From assembly GCA_947624715.1 (NCBI GenBank), contig CANQLO010000003.1, positions 30,940-94,939 of the forward strand: 64,000 nt of DNA, written 5' to 3'. Source of the DNA: an uncultured Clostridia bacterium (GTDB lineage Bacteria; Bacillota_A; Clostridia; TANB77; CAG-508). The notes beneath the pieces are model-generated. The model was not told the origin of the DNA, did not search any database, and was given only the letters and a program-made list of their open reading frames with translations. The position numbers and the translations under genes are program-made. Below are positions 9,508 to 19,089 of this stretch, one piece after another (position 1 is the first letter of the stretch; the number at the start of each line of letters is the position of its first letter).

Positions 9508-10686
9508 TTATCTTTCTAAGTCCCATTCTTTCTCTTTTTCTTCATGTCTTATTTGTTTTTCTGCATCTAATAATGCATGATTTTCTTTTTCAAAATCTCT
9601 AATTAAATTATCTTCTGCACCCATATCAAATTTTTTACAAATCCATTTTATAAACTTTTCAATAGTTTCCTTAAATTTATCTATTACTTTATACAAATAG
9701 TTATTTTCCTTTTCTAATTTGTGAATTTTGTTTTTATATTCCCATTCTAAATCAAATGTTTTATTTCCAAAATCCTTTTCTAATTGTTTAACTTTATTGT
9801 GTAAATTCTCATTATCCGCAAGTATTGAATTTTTTTCTTTTTCATATTTTTCAGCTTTATTTACTAAATTTACTTGCTTTGATAGTTCCTTGTGTAAAAT
9901 AATATTTTCTTGATATAATTTATTAATTAGAGTATCTTTAGGTTTTATAATCTCTTTTTCTACCTTTTCTCTATTTAATTTTATTATTTTAATATCGTTA
10001 ATATCAGGTACATCTGGCAATTCAAGTTTAATACTATCTAATACTTTTTTCGTGTTTTCAAAATTAGTAATTTTCTTCAAATCTTCTATTTTTTCGTGTT
10101 TTGTACCTGTTTCTTCTATTGGCAAACCTCTTTCTAAATTAAATCCCTTTGAAGTAATATCATCATAAAAAGTATTTTGCAATTTTCTATAACTATCTCT
10201 ACCTTTCCAAAAATCTCTACTACATACCTTATCAATTTCATTTCCATCTTTATCTTTTGTATGAACTACTGGAATAAATACTAAATGCATGTGTGGTGTT
10301 CCTTCATCTAAATGAACAACTGCCGATATTATATTCTTTTCTCCTAAATTTTTGTAATTACATACAAATTTATAACTTTCTTCAAAATATCTTTTTGTTT
10401 CTTTTTCTCCAATACTATCAAAGAACTCCTTATCTGATGTAAAAATCATTTCACAGATTATAATACTATTGCTTTTTATATGACCTTGCAAATTATTTTC
10501 TTTTCTTAATTTATCAAATTCTTTTATATAACTTAATTCATTTTTCTTTAAATAATAATTCAAATATGTTCTTTCTGGATCAATATCTTTATTTGTATGT
10601 CCTTTTGTTTTTCTTTCATTATGAACATACCTTCCTTTGGCTTCATTTCTTGTTAATTTTTCATTTCTTACTATCGCATAACTCAT
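9508..10686 (-). CDS. mobV: MobV-family relaxase (plasmid recombination enzyme)
   Basis: The 392-residue protein starts with the Mob_Pre signature (YAIVRNEKLTRNEAKGRYVH, then HNERKTKGHTNKDIDPERT). It has the relaxase metal motif H-x-D-E-G-T-P-H-M-H (VVHLDEGTPHMHLVFIPV) near residue 125 and a long C-terminal coiled coil (about 245-350). These proteins nick the origin of transfer and pilot single-stranded DNA. No type IV secretion genes are visible, so the element would need a helper. The start ATG follows AGGAGG. Confidence 0.93.
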   Translation of the reverse strand: MSYAIVRNEKLTRNEAKGRYVHNERKTKGHTNKDIDPERTYLNYYLKKNELSYIKEFDKLRKENNLQGHIKSNSIIICEMIFTSDKEFFDSIGEKETKRYFEESYKFVCNYKNLGEKNIISAVVHLDEGTPHMHLVFIPVVHTKDKDGNEIDKVCSRDFWKGRDSYRKLQNTFYDDITSKGFNLERGLPIEETGTKHEKIEDLKKITNFENTKKVLDSIKLELPDVPDINDIKIIKLNREKVEKEIIKPKDTLINKLYQENIILHKELSKQVNLVNKAEKYEKEKNSILADNENLHNKVKQLEKDFGNKTFDLEWEYKNKIHKLEKENNYLYKVIDKFKETIEKFIKWICKKFDMGAEDNLIRDFEKENHALLDAEKQIRHEEKEKEWDLER

Positions 10687-10903
10687 AATCTCATTTTCCT
10701 CCTTCTTTGCTTAAGATATTCTTTGAATGTCTAACATACTAGACAAACAAGTTTGTTCGTATGGCAGGGCTTATGCCCCACACCCCATTTCATAAAAAAT
10801 ACTTTTTCGTATTTTTTATGTTTTAGCCTAAATTTGCTTTATTGCAATTTTAGGCTAAAAAAATCAGTTACCTAAGTAGTATTTCTACTTCAGCAACTGA
10901 TTT
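10687..10903. other. non-coding region upstream of the relaxase: candidate oriT plus hairpins
   Basis: Relaxases of the MobV class usually act just upstream of their own gene. Here 10735-10785 has ACAAACAAGTTTGT (palindromic) next to GTTCGTATGGCAGG and a short GGGCTTATGCCCC hairpin. Then come three hairpins: AAAATAC/GTATTTTTT (10794-10818), TTTTAGCCTAAA/TTTAGGCTAAAA (10822-10862) and AATCAGTT/AACTGATT (10861-10903). The first would fit an oriT; the others look like terminators. I could not identify a nic consensus. Confidence 0.35.
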
Positions 10904-11009
10904 TATATATGCAAATGTCTGTATTTATAAAAAGGCTCTTGTATTTGCATATAATTTAGTAAAGTCAAAGTCTGTATAATCTCGCTGTTCAAAGTTAGCT
11001 ATATTATTT

Positions 11010-11225
11010 TTATTGCTTTTTCTTCAAAGAACTTATTATCTTTGAAACTCTATCGGAGGTTACATTCACAATACTTGCTATATATTTATTGCTTGCAAAG
11101 CAACTTCCTGTTCCATCACTTAAATATAAAATTATTGATAATATTAATTTTTCTTTATCTGATAATTGTTCATCTAATAAAATTTCTACTGGTATCCATA
11201 AACCTTTTAATTTTTGTTTGTTCAT
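11010..11225 (-). pseudogene. truncated replication-initiator-like winged-helix protein
   Basis: The 71 residues (LKGLWIPVEILLDEQLSDKE, then CFASNKYIASIVNVTSDRVS and ISSLKKKQ) match the N-terminal helix-turn-helix of phage and plasmid replication proteins. Those normally run on with a GYI strand and a much longer C-terminus. The frame stops right after the recognition helix, with no continuation in another frame that I can see, so it is probably decayed or a minimal DNA-binding remnant. Confidence 0.55.
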
Positions 11226-11252
11226 ATAATCCTCCTTTCATTGAATTTTGCA

Positions 11253-11290
11253 TAAAAAAAGAAGGTACAACTTTATTAATTGACCTTCTC
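11253..11290 (-). terminator. rho-independent terminator
   Basis: On the minus strand AGAAGGTCAA and the matching TACCTTCT stem are followed by seven T residues. It ends the gene at 11311-11883. Confidence 0.75.
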
Positions 11291-11310
11291 ACTATACTTA
11301 TTATTTGTAG

Positions 11311-11883
11311 TTAATTTAATCTAATATAATTTGATATAAAAAAATATTTAAATTCATACCAATATATTTTCATTTTTTTCTTAAGATCTAAATCATTTAT
11401 TTTAATCTTTAGCAAATCCATTACAGATGTTTTCTCTCCTGTAAAATCATATTTCATATTACAAATAATTTTGCCCACTAAAAACATTTGCTTCATTACT
11501 GCTGGATTTTCCTTGTTTTTAAAAATTTCTTGCATATAATTTCCTATATATTTTAATGTTAATTTAGAAGAATACATATAACTATCTTTTTGAATTAGTT
11601 GAATTGCCATTGTATCTGTAATTTCAGCAGGTTTAACTAAATTATTATCTTCCATAATTCTTTTTGTGTTATTCTTTTTATACTTGCTTATCGTACTATT
11701 ATAATCACAAAATAATATTGAACACCAAACATTTAATATTTCTTGTTGTATTTTAATACCTTCTTGCTTAAAAAATACTGTTGTTTGCTTTTTTCTTTCA
11801 TTAGAATTTGTTAAAAATGCTGTAATAAATGCAACTACTATTGTAACTAAAATTTGAATAATTGTTACTATATTTGAATCCAT
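11311..11883 (-). CDS. single-pass membrane protein, unknown function
   Basis: Start chosen at ATG 11883 (MDSNIVTIIQILVTIVVAF), which has AGGAG upstream. The 190-residue protein has one N-terminal membrane helix followed by an NERKKQTTVFFKQEGIKIQQ cytoplasmic segment and an alpha-helical domain. This layout resembles small phage or element proteins tested in defence contexts, but I see no defining motif. It is the last gene of the element before the right junction. Confidence 0.55.
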   Translation of the reverse strand: MDSNIVTIIQILVTIVVAFITAFLTNSNERKKQTTVFFKQEGIKIQQEILNVWCSILFCDYNSTISKYKKNNTKRIMEDNNLVKPAEITDTMAIQLIQKDSYMYSSKLTLKYIGNYMQEIFKNKENPAVMKQMFLVGKIICNMKYDFTGEKTSVMDLLKIKINDLDLKKKMKIYWYEFKYFFISNYIRLN

Positions 11884-12016
11884 ATTTTTTCTCCTACTCT
11901 CCATTTTTTACCATTTTAGCATAAAATTTAGAATTTAACAAATTATTTAAAAACTTTTTAATTTCATTTAATACTCTTAATCCACTCATTTATCTTAAAC
12001 TTGTCCGATGTATCAA

Positions 12017-12373
12017 TCAAATATCGCAATCCCCTGGATACGAAAACGTTGCATTTTTAAATCTGGCAAGTATTGCACCCGCAAGAACTACAGATGATCT
12101 CATTTGTCTCATCAAATCATCTGGAATTTCATGCTTATCCATTTTACTTGAATCTATAACTATTTTACCATTTTTTTTATCTACTTTGCAACCTAAAATA
12201 CCTAATATTTTTAAAGTTATTTGCGTATCATGAATATTAGGTACATTATATAATTTACTAATACCGCCATTTAAAATGCTCGCAGCTATTATAGGAAGTG
12301 ATGCATTCTTAGATCCTGATACATTTAAACTACCTTCTAGTGTTTTTCCACCTTCTATTATGTAACTTGACAT
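12017..12373 (-). pseudogene. murA: murA 5' part, truncated by the element
   Basis: ATG 12373 is chosen over 12382 because AAAGGATG lies about 8 bp before it. The protein begins MSSYIIEGGKTLEGSLNVSG, then KNASLPIIAASIL with the substrate Lys-Asn pair, and RSSVVLAGAILARF. It reaches SYPGDCDI and then meets a TGA supplied by the element. About 118 residues could still be made, lacking the Cys loop and most of both domains, so it would be inactive. It is joined in frame to the 3' part at 1-656 if the element excises. Confidence 0.9.
12020..12028. other. attachment-site core, right junction
   Basis: The plus strand has AATATCGCA where the 5' half of murA meets the element, one mismatch from the left copy at 657-665. 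Right after it, inside the element, a TGA closes the interrupted murA frame. Confidence 0.7.
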
Positions 12374-12629
12374 TTTTCTCATCCTTTCTCGTATATATGT
12401 TTTTGCTATATTTTATGAAAGGTTTACAAAAATGGTTACAACTGTATAAACATTATTTTGTCTTTTTTGTAGTTATCAGAAAAATTGAACTTGTTTCTTT
12501 TTCTTTTAATATGTTAACTATTATTTATATACTTTTATAAAATAATTAAATAGCACTTGTTTTCTTATGTAAATTGATATATAATAGTTATTGTAAGACT
12601 TTATCCCTTGTCTATTACAAATAGTAAGG

Positions 12630-12686
12630 GAACCTCCCTTATTATTTGATTTATATAAATTGAATTTTAAGGAAGGAGGGTACCCT
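12630..12686 (+). promoter_or_regulatory. leader hairpin that covers the ribosome-binding site of the Cys-rich ORF
   Basis: GGGAACCTCCC at about 12630 is complementary to GGAGGGTACCC directly before the ATG at 12687, across a 35-nt AT-rich loop. If formed in RNA it would hide the strong AAGGAAGGAGGG site, so translation could depend on melting or on a competing fold. This is a reading of pairing only. Confidence 0.4.
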
Positions 12687-12830
12687 ATGTCTTGTAATAA
12701 TTGTAAGAAGTCTCCAGACTGTTTACGGGAAATCTGTTGTGGAATCTGTCCTGAATTTTTAGATTGCCCTTTCAAGTGTCCTTCTTGTAAGCCAAATAAA
12801 ATTCAGGAACAGGAAGATCAAGAAGATTAA
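12687..12830 (+). CDS. 47-residue Cys-rich protein with an in-frame CGG
   Basis: ATG 12687 has a very strong AAGGAAGGAGGG site. The peptide carries about ten Cys residues (SCNNCKKSPDCL, then EICCGICPEFLDCPFKCPSC) and an acidic tail. Codon 14 is CGG (12726). Read as Arg the Cys pattern runs on across it; if the C is skipped, as elsewhere in this window, translation stops 11 codons later. It is therefore one of two apparent exceptions to the CGG rule. I do not recognise the family; zinc or iron-sulfur binding is possible. Confidence 0.5.
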   Translation: MSCNNCKKSPDCLREICCGICPEFLDCPFKCPSCKPNKIQEQEDQED

Positions 12831-14261
<1,431 letters not shown>

Positions 14262-14264
<3 letters not shown>

Positions 14265-14618
14265 ATTGTAGTTTGTAAATTTCTTTTTGATGATTGAGAG
14301 CGTGTGGACGTGAGGAAAAAATTTATTTCGCAGAAATGGGATTTTTTCCTCCGTCCTAGCGACTTTGAAAAAGAAATAAACCGCTCCTAATGGTTAATTT
14401 ATATTTTAACTCGTTCATCCCAACCACGCAGACACTGTAAAATATAAGATTGCTGGCGCTAATCTTCTATTTAATAGTATCTAGCTAGTCGGTCCCCACA
14501 CAAGCTCACTTCGTAAAATATAAATTAACCATTTCGCGCTTCTCTATTAGTAGAAGTCGGCCTCTACACAAAATTCAAAATTCTAAATGCCAAACACAAT
14601 CACACAAACTATAATTTA
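14262..14618. repeat. TIR-bounded repeat R1 (module with GTGTGGACGTGAGG)
   Basis: Begins TAAATTGTAGTTTGT and ends with the inverted match ACAAACTATAATTTA at 14604-14618. Inside is a module beginning AGCGTGTGGACGTGAGG and running through CGCAGAAATGGG and CCTAGCGACTTTG, nearly identical to 30026-30110. No protein-coding signal seen. It abuts purA directly. Confidence 0.8.
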
Positions 14619-14706
14619 GACCTAGGTAGGTCTTTTTTTGTAACCTTTTTTATTTATTTGAATATGATATTATATTAATACATATATTTTATTAGGAGGG
14701 ATTATT

Positions 14707-14862
14707 TTGAATAATACTAATAATTTTGATATGGCAAAAATGATGGCTATGCTTTCTAAAATGGATAAGAAGGATTTGGAAGCTGGTATTGCAAAAGCTA
14801 ACCAAATTTTACAAACTAAAAGTAAAGAGGAAATTTTAAAAGAAATAAATAAAAATAAATAA
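14707..14862 (+). CDS. 51-residue helical protein, unknown
   Basis: TTG 14707 follows TTAGGAGGG. The peptide (NNTNNFDMAKMMAMLSKMDK, then DLEAGIAKANQILQTKSKEE) is short, Asn- and Met-rich at the start, and helical. It begins with the same L-N-N as the next gene, 14 bp downstream, so the two are likely co-translated relatives. Position and composition are compatible with a sporulation-associated small protein, which is inference only. Confidence 0.65.
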   Translation: MNNTNNFDMAKMMAMLSKMDKKDLEAGIAKANQILQTKSKEEILKEINKNK

Positions 14863-14876
14863 GGAGATTGATAGTT

Positions 14877-15308
14877 TTGAATAATGATGATATGTCAGAT
14901 GTATTTGAAAAACTAAATAACATTGCTGGTAATAATAATATTTCTCCTGATATGGTTAATAATTTGCTTAATATGTTTAATAATTCTTCTAACTCTAATA
15001 ATTATAATACAAGCAATTCTAATAATTACAATTCTGAAAATAACAATTTCAATAATACATCTACATCTTCTAATTCTCAAGATAGTACTTTTAATAATAA
15101 TGGCATAGATTTTGAAACTATTATGAAAATGAAATCAATTATTGATAAAATGAATGTAAAAGATGATCCACGCTCTAATTTATTGCAATCTTTAAAGCCT
15201 TATTTAAATGAAAATAGAAAATCAAAAGTTGATCAATATATCCAACTTATGAATATGAGTAAAGTATTAGAGGTTTTTCCCTTTATGGGTGGTGAAAAGA
15301 AAAAATGA
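14877..15308 (+). CDS. Asn/Ser-rich low-complexity protein, unknown
   Basis: TTG 14877 is chosen because AAGGAG lies about 10 bp upstream; the TTG at 14868 is too close to that site. The 143-residue protein has an N-terminal acidic helix (NDDMSDVFEKLNNIAG), a long Asn/Ser tract (about 40-80) and a folded C-terminus with MKSIIDKMNVKDDPRSNLLQ and LKPYLNENRKSKVDQYIQLM. The C-terminal part looks like small sporulation proteins of Clostridia that carry an R-K-x-K-x-D-Q helix. Function is unknown. Confidence 0.7.
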   Translation: MNNDDMSDVFEKLNNIAGNNNISPDMVNNLLNMFNNSSNSNNYNTSNSNNYNSENNNFNNTSTSSNSQDSTFNNNGIDFETIMKMKSIIDKMNVKDDPRSNLLQSLKPYLNENRKSKVDQYIQLMNMSKVLEVFPFMGGEKKK

Positions 15309-15484
15309 TAGATAATGATTATTATACATTACCATTTGGAAATAAAGATGATTGTTTTGAAATTTTTGGAATTAAACTTCATTTTGATGATATTCTTTTA
15401 ATATGTCTTTTATTTTTTTTATATAATGAAGGTGTAAATGATCAGCTTTTATTCATTTCTTTAATTTTACTTTTATTGTCTTAA
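15305..15484 (+). CDS. 59-residue membrane peptide, unknown
   Basis: ATG 15305 overlaps the TGA of the Asn-rich gene (ATGA), implying translational coupling. The peptide has a soluble start (DNDYYTLPFGNKDDCFEIFG) and a C-terminal helix pair (DILLICLLFFLYN and LLFISLILLLLS). No family recognised. The terminator that follows ends the three-gene unit. Confidence 0.65.
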   Translation: MIDNDYYTLPFGNKDDCFEIFGIKLHFDDILLICLLFFLYNEGVNDQLLFISLILLLLS

Positions 15485-15485
15485 G

Positions 15486-15517
15486 ACCAAAAAAAGTGGC
15501 TATTGACCACTTTTTCT
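15486..15517 (+). terminator. rho-independent terminator
   Basis: AAAAAAGTGGC, a short loop and GACCACTTTTT form a stem with T-run, directly after the three small genes and before the convergent M23 gene. Confidence 0.8.
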
Positions 15518-15533
15518 AAAAATTGTTCTTAAC

Positions 15534-16538
15534 TTAATTATATAAATATAATTGTGGATTTTGTGCGGTACCATTTACTCTTATTTCTAAATGTAAATGT
15601 GGACCTGTTGAATTTCCTGTTGAACCAACCGCTGCAATTGCTTCTCCTCTTGAAACTGTTTGACCTACTGTTACATATAATTTACTGCAATGTCCATATA
15701 CTGTTACAACCCCATTACCATGTGATATTTTTACACAGTTTCCTAATCCATAACTATCCCATCCTGAAAATGTAACTGTTCCTCCTGCTGCTGCTGCAAT
15801 AGTTGTACCTGATGATGTTGCTATATCTAACCCTTTATGATTTCCACTTGATCTTGTTCCAAATCTTGATGTAATTATCCCCGAAACAGGTTTTATTAAT
15901 CCTATTCCAACTACTTGCGATGATGGAGTTGCTGAAGATATAATTCTTTGGCCATTATATGTTGAATATGCACTAGCAACAACAGTTTTTGGTTTTACAT
16001 ATAATGATGTAATTATAGTATCTTGATTTGAAAATTCTTTAAGTTCTGTTGAGTGAACTTGTATATATGCTATATCATTAATGTTTGTACTTTTCTTTTC
16101 TTTTAATTTATTAATTACTTCTTCTGCTTCTTCCTTTGTTGAAACATAATACTTTTCTTCTGATTTTTGAGTTATTGCATAATATTCATAATATGTTGTT
16201 CCTGAATTTTTTACTAATTCGAATATTTCATCATCATTTGTATTGTTCTCTTTTTTTAGTAAGCATAATGAGTATTCTGGTAAACTTTGTATATCTATAA
16301 ATGCTATATTGTTTTCATTTTGATTTTCAATGTATTCATTTATTCTCTTTTGTAGTTTACTTTTATTATTTGTATATCCTATAAACTCTCCATTTAATGT
16401 AACACTATACATAGGTTTATATACTAATGTTATTATTCCGATTATAATAAATATTGCTATTATAAGTAAAAATGTAAATTTTAAGGAACTTCTTATATGC
16501 ACAAACAAATTTTTAATATTTCTTAAAATTTTAAACAC
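15534..16538 (-). CDS. membrane-anchored M23 metallopeptidase (SpoIIQ/LytM-type)
   Basis: 334 residues: one N-terminal membrane helix (FTFLLIIAIFIIIGIITLVY), a central region with YVSTKEEAEEVINKLKEKKS, and a C-terminal M23 domain. The zinc ligands are visible in SGNHKGLDIA, YGHCSKLYV and STGPHLHLEI. Such enzymes cut peptidoglycan cross-links or, in sporulation, act as structural partners between the two membranes. The HxH and H/D ligands are intact, so activity is likely. No in-frame CGG. Confidence 0.9.
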   Translation of the reverse strand: MFKILRNIKNLFVHIRSSLKFTFLLIIAIFIIIGIITLVYKPMYSVTLNGEFIGYTNNKSKLQKRINEYIENQNENNIAFIDIQSLPEYSLCLLKKENNTNDDEIFELVKNSGTTYYEYYAITQKSEEKYYVSTKEEAEEVINKLKEKKSTNINDIAYIQVHSTELKEFSNQDTIITSLYVKPKTVVASAYSTYNGQRIISSATPSSQVVGIGLIKPVSGIITSRFGTRSSGNHKGLDIATSSGTTIAAAAGGTVTFSGWDSYGLGNCVKISHGNGVVTVYGHCSKLYVTVGQTVSRGEAIAAVGSTGNSTGPHLHLEIRVNGTAQNPQLYLYN

Positions 16539-16825
16539 TCCTATCTATTTAGAAATTTTACTTTTATATTTTACCTTATTATGGTTTTTTTGGCAATTTT
16601 AATTAACTCTTATTTGCAAGTTTTATATTACGGATACTAGCATTTGCTCTTTTTTTCTTTACTTTGCTCTTAAATACTCCTTATTTTATAAATTCACGCA
16701 TCTATGTTTTCCGTAAGTAAATTGCGTACAATCATACGTCCTTGCTTTACACATTTTTGTTACTATTAAACTATAATAAAAATTAGAGGAGAATACCATA
16801 TTTTCTAACCTCTAATTCCTAATTT

Positions 16826-17072
16826 CTAATTATTAATCTCATTTTTTACTTTATCTATTTCTGTCTGTGAAGCTTGTGAGGCCGGTGTATAATATCCCTT
16901 AGCTTGTGCTACTTTAAAAAGTTCATACTGAAATGACTCACTATTATCTCTTATTTGTTGTATAGCCTGTCTAAGCCCGCATATTCTCTGTTTCTGTAAT
17001 AACATCTTGATATGTTGAAAGCTTAGATTTAACATTTTCTAAAATATCATTAACCATATATTTTTCTTCCAT
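16826..17072 (-). CDS. spore coat protein, CotF-like (CGG skip)
   Basis: ATG 17072 follows GGAGGG. The first part (VNDILENVKSKLSTYQDVIT) ends in TETENM, then an in-frame CGG (C at 16979). Reading CGG GCT TAG stops at once. Dropping C gives GGG CTT AGA CAG and the frame LRQAIQQIRDNSESFQYELF, then KVAQAKGYYTPASQASQTEI, the standard end of CotF-type coat proteins. With the skip it has 81 residues, a usual length. It follows another coat gene by 30 bp. Confidence 0.88.
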
Positions 17073-17101
17073 TTTACCCTCCATTCTAGTATTTGTTATT
17101 T

Positions 17102-17287
17102 TTAATTTAAGAATGTTAATAATTTTTGTTTTGTATTTAATGAATCCTGTGCTGCTTTTGTAAACATTTGCTTTATTTGCGGATCCACACATTGTGATGC
17201 ATATGTGTTTAATTTTTGATATGTTGTATCTTGTGTTCCAATTAGATGTCTTAAATTTTGTAGTTCTACTTGACTAAGTTCTGCCAC
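17102..17287 (-). CDS. spore coat protein, CotF-like partner
   Basis: 61 residues beginning AELSQVELQNLRHLIGTQDT and containing YASQCVDPQIKQMFTKAAQD and NTKQKLLTFLN. This is the short ferritin-like helical coat protein found next to a longer CotF-type partner in many spore-forming Clostridia. It is the main evidence that the organism makes endospores. ATG has AGGATGA upstream. Confidence 0.88.
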   Translation of the reverse strand: MAELSQVELQNLRHLIGTQDTTYQKLNTYASQCVDPQIKQMFTKAAQDSLNTKQKLLTFLN

Positions 17288-17377
17288 TAAAAATCATCCT
17301 TTCATATTTTATAAAATTTAACACATATATTATCTGCTATTTTTTGAAAATTATACAATTTTTAAATTTAATATATT

Positions 17378-18490
17378 TTAATTATCGCGCTCAAATGTAC
17401 CTGTAAGAAAATTACATAATTCGCCTGAATATACATAACTTTCGTCATTACTTCCAACCCCTTTAATGTTTTCTTTAACTTCATTAAGGATTCTACTAAT
17501 TTCCTCATTATATTCATGTGATTCAAGAATCCCTCCAACACCATTCGAATCCCAGATTCCAACAACCGTCCCAGAAATCGGATATTCCATATTAGACATA
17601 TCCAAATCATGAGAATAATACCATCCCGAATCTCTGTACTCAGTCATGTTATTGAATACGTTTTCATAATCCCCTAAAGGATAGGCAAATTCTGGAATAT
17701 CTTCATCTTCTTCCTTATAATCTAACCATACAAAATCAATGGCTGCGCACGGTGCATCAATTTCATTCTTTCCCAATAAACCAATTTGCCACATTCCATT
17801 GTTTTCTTCATTTGTTATAAAAATAAATTGAACATCATCTTCTCCATATGAGTTAATTTCATCATTTGGTTCTATTCCTGATAAATCCTTAAATGTTACA
17901 TTTGTCCATTTATCACCTAAACGTATATCTGTAATATTATTATTTTCACCATTATATTCTTTTATTTCTGCTGTTTTTTTGTCTATTGTGTATGTCTTTC
18001 CTGTTTTATTGCTCTTATATTTTCCATCACTTTCTTTAGTAAATCCATCTGGTGTTTTCATATTGCTAAAATTGACTCCAGTATCTGGATCATATGCTAC
18101 TATTGCTACTTCCATTAATTGTTCCTTTTCTATTTCTTCCTGTGTTTTACTCATTGCTATTTCCGCTTTTTTAAATAATCCTCCATTTAGTGCTACATTA
18201 ATTGTTACTCCTACTAATATTAACATTACTATTATTGTAATTATTAATGCTATTAATGTAATTCCTTTGAAGTCGGAATTTAGTGTTTGGATTTTGGAAT
18301 TTGGATTTGAGTATGCCTCTGGAGTTTTTTTAGTATGTTCTCTGAAGAGTGGGCGGAAAGTCGCGTCCGCCCCTACGGAGTTTGTAATTATTTTTTTGTT
18401 AATATTTTCTCTTTTTGGGGCGCCCAAGGGTTCGACCCCTACAGTGTTTGCATTGATTTTGATACATCTTTTTATTTTCTCTTTTAACAT
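17378..18490 (-). CDS. pilin-like secreted/membrane protein 1
   Basis: 370 residues. Residues 72-100 are KGITLIALIITIIVMLILVG, a class III/IV-pilin-like helix in which the usual Glu5 is replaced by Ala. Before it lies an unusual 70-residue leader whose DNA matches the intergenic GC-rich repeat (VGADATFRPLF from CCGCCC repeat DNA), so repeat insertions have been translated. After it is the standard NVALNGGLFKKAE helix and an unassigned C-terminal domain with acidic clusters. GGAGAG precedes the ATG. It shares the MLK start and the whole upstream region with the next gene. Confidence 0.75.
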   Translation of the reverse strand: MLKEKIKRCIKINANTVGVEPLGAPKRENINKKIITNSVGADATFRPLFREHTKKTPEAYSNPNSKIQTLNSDFKGITLIALIITIIVMLILVGVTINVALNGGLFKKAEIAMSKTQEEIEKEQLMEVAIVAYDPDTGVNFSNMKTPDGFTKESDGKYKSNKTGKTYTIDKKTAEIKEYNGENNNITDIRLGDKWTNVTFKDLSGIEPNDEINSYGEDDVQFIFITNEENNGMWQIGLLGKNEIDAPCAAIDFVWLDYKEEDEDIPEFAYPLGDYENVFNNMTEYRDSGWYYSHDLDMSNMEYPISGTVVGIWDSNGVGGILESHEYNEEISRILNEVKENIKGVGSNDESYVYSGELCNFLTGTFERDN

Positions 18491-18639
18491 GTGTTTTTTC
18501 TCTCCTTCTTTTGTTTATTTTCTATTTCTATGAAAGAATATTATCACATGTTATTTTATTTTTTAATGTTTTTTATGTTTATTTGTAAATATATATTTTG
18601 TTGTTTCTTCTTCGTTTATATTTTACATTTCTAATTTAT

Positions 18640-18845
18640 ATCTTTTTGCGGGCGGACACAAGGCCCGCCCCTACAGCATTTGCAGTTATTTTATTTTTTC
18701 GGGGTGTTTGTTTGAATTCTGTAGGAAGCTTGTCGATTTAATGAAATTTCTTAAATTTTCATTAAAAAATTAAAAGCTAAAACAATTATTTTTTGACAAA
18801 TGAGCATTCATTTTCAAAAAATAATATTTTAGCTTTAGTTTAACA
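18640..18845. repeat. structured repeat upstream of pilin-like gene 1 (copy of 20650-20840)
   Basis: A GC-rich palindrome (GCGGGCGGACACAAGG with CCCGCCCCTAC) is followed by AAGCTTGTCGATTTAATG and two hairpins: TTTAATGAAA/TTTCATTAAA and a 21-bp stem AGCTAAAA...TATTTTTTGA/TCAAAAAATA...TTTTAGCT. The same array precedes the neighbouring pilin-like gene, and a longer relative is at 38200-38355. Confidence 0.75.
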
Positions 18846-18889
18846 TAATAAAAATTTATACACTATTGTTGACAAACCCTATTTTTCCT

Positions 18890-19018
18890 CTAGACAAAAT
18901 CTCCGTTCCATTGTCTACTATCAAAATTATAATACTTTGGATTTCTACTGTGTGCCCACTTTTTTGCATACTCTACTGCATTTAATCTATCATAATCTAC
19001 CTCTTGCAATTCTATCAC
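18890..19018 (-). pseudogene. truncated amidase_6-type domain fragment
   Basis: The frame VDYDRLNAVEYAKKWAHSRN then PKYYNFDSRQWNGDFV closely follows the N-terminus of the putative amidase domain found in secreted Clostridia proteins, which continues with GGDCTNF and a catalytic Cys. Here it stops at TAG before the Cys. The TTG at 19009 has AGGTG upstream. It is a remnant or a very short peptide of about 39 residues. Confidence 0.55.
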
Positions 19019-19089
19019 CTAAAATATAATATGAAACATTTAAAAAATAGGCAATAAAATTTTGTTTCTTTACTTTTGAATTTTAGAAA

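Larger units (their letters stand above)
657..12028. mobile_element. 11.4-kb serine-recombinase element (likely integrative mobilizable element) inserted in murA
   Basis: The two murA halves join perfectly once this segment is removed (CDI then GSRP), so it is a precise insertion. Both junctions share the imperfect core AATATC(A/G)CA on the plus strand, at 657-665 and 12020-12028. A large serine recombinase sits at the left end. A MobV-type relaxase, a truncated replication-initiator-like protein, an HTH regulator, a nuclease, Bro-N and DUF6076 proteins and several small membrane proteins make up the cargo. I see no conjugation channel genes, so it would be mobilizable rather than self-transmissible. 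The exact crossover dinucleotide cannot be fixed from this sequence alone. Confidence 0.85.

Noticed and set aside
10690..10910. CRISPR array
   Set aside because: The repeats here are single hairpins without regular spacing or spacers; no array was seen elsewhere.
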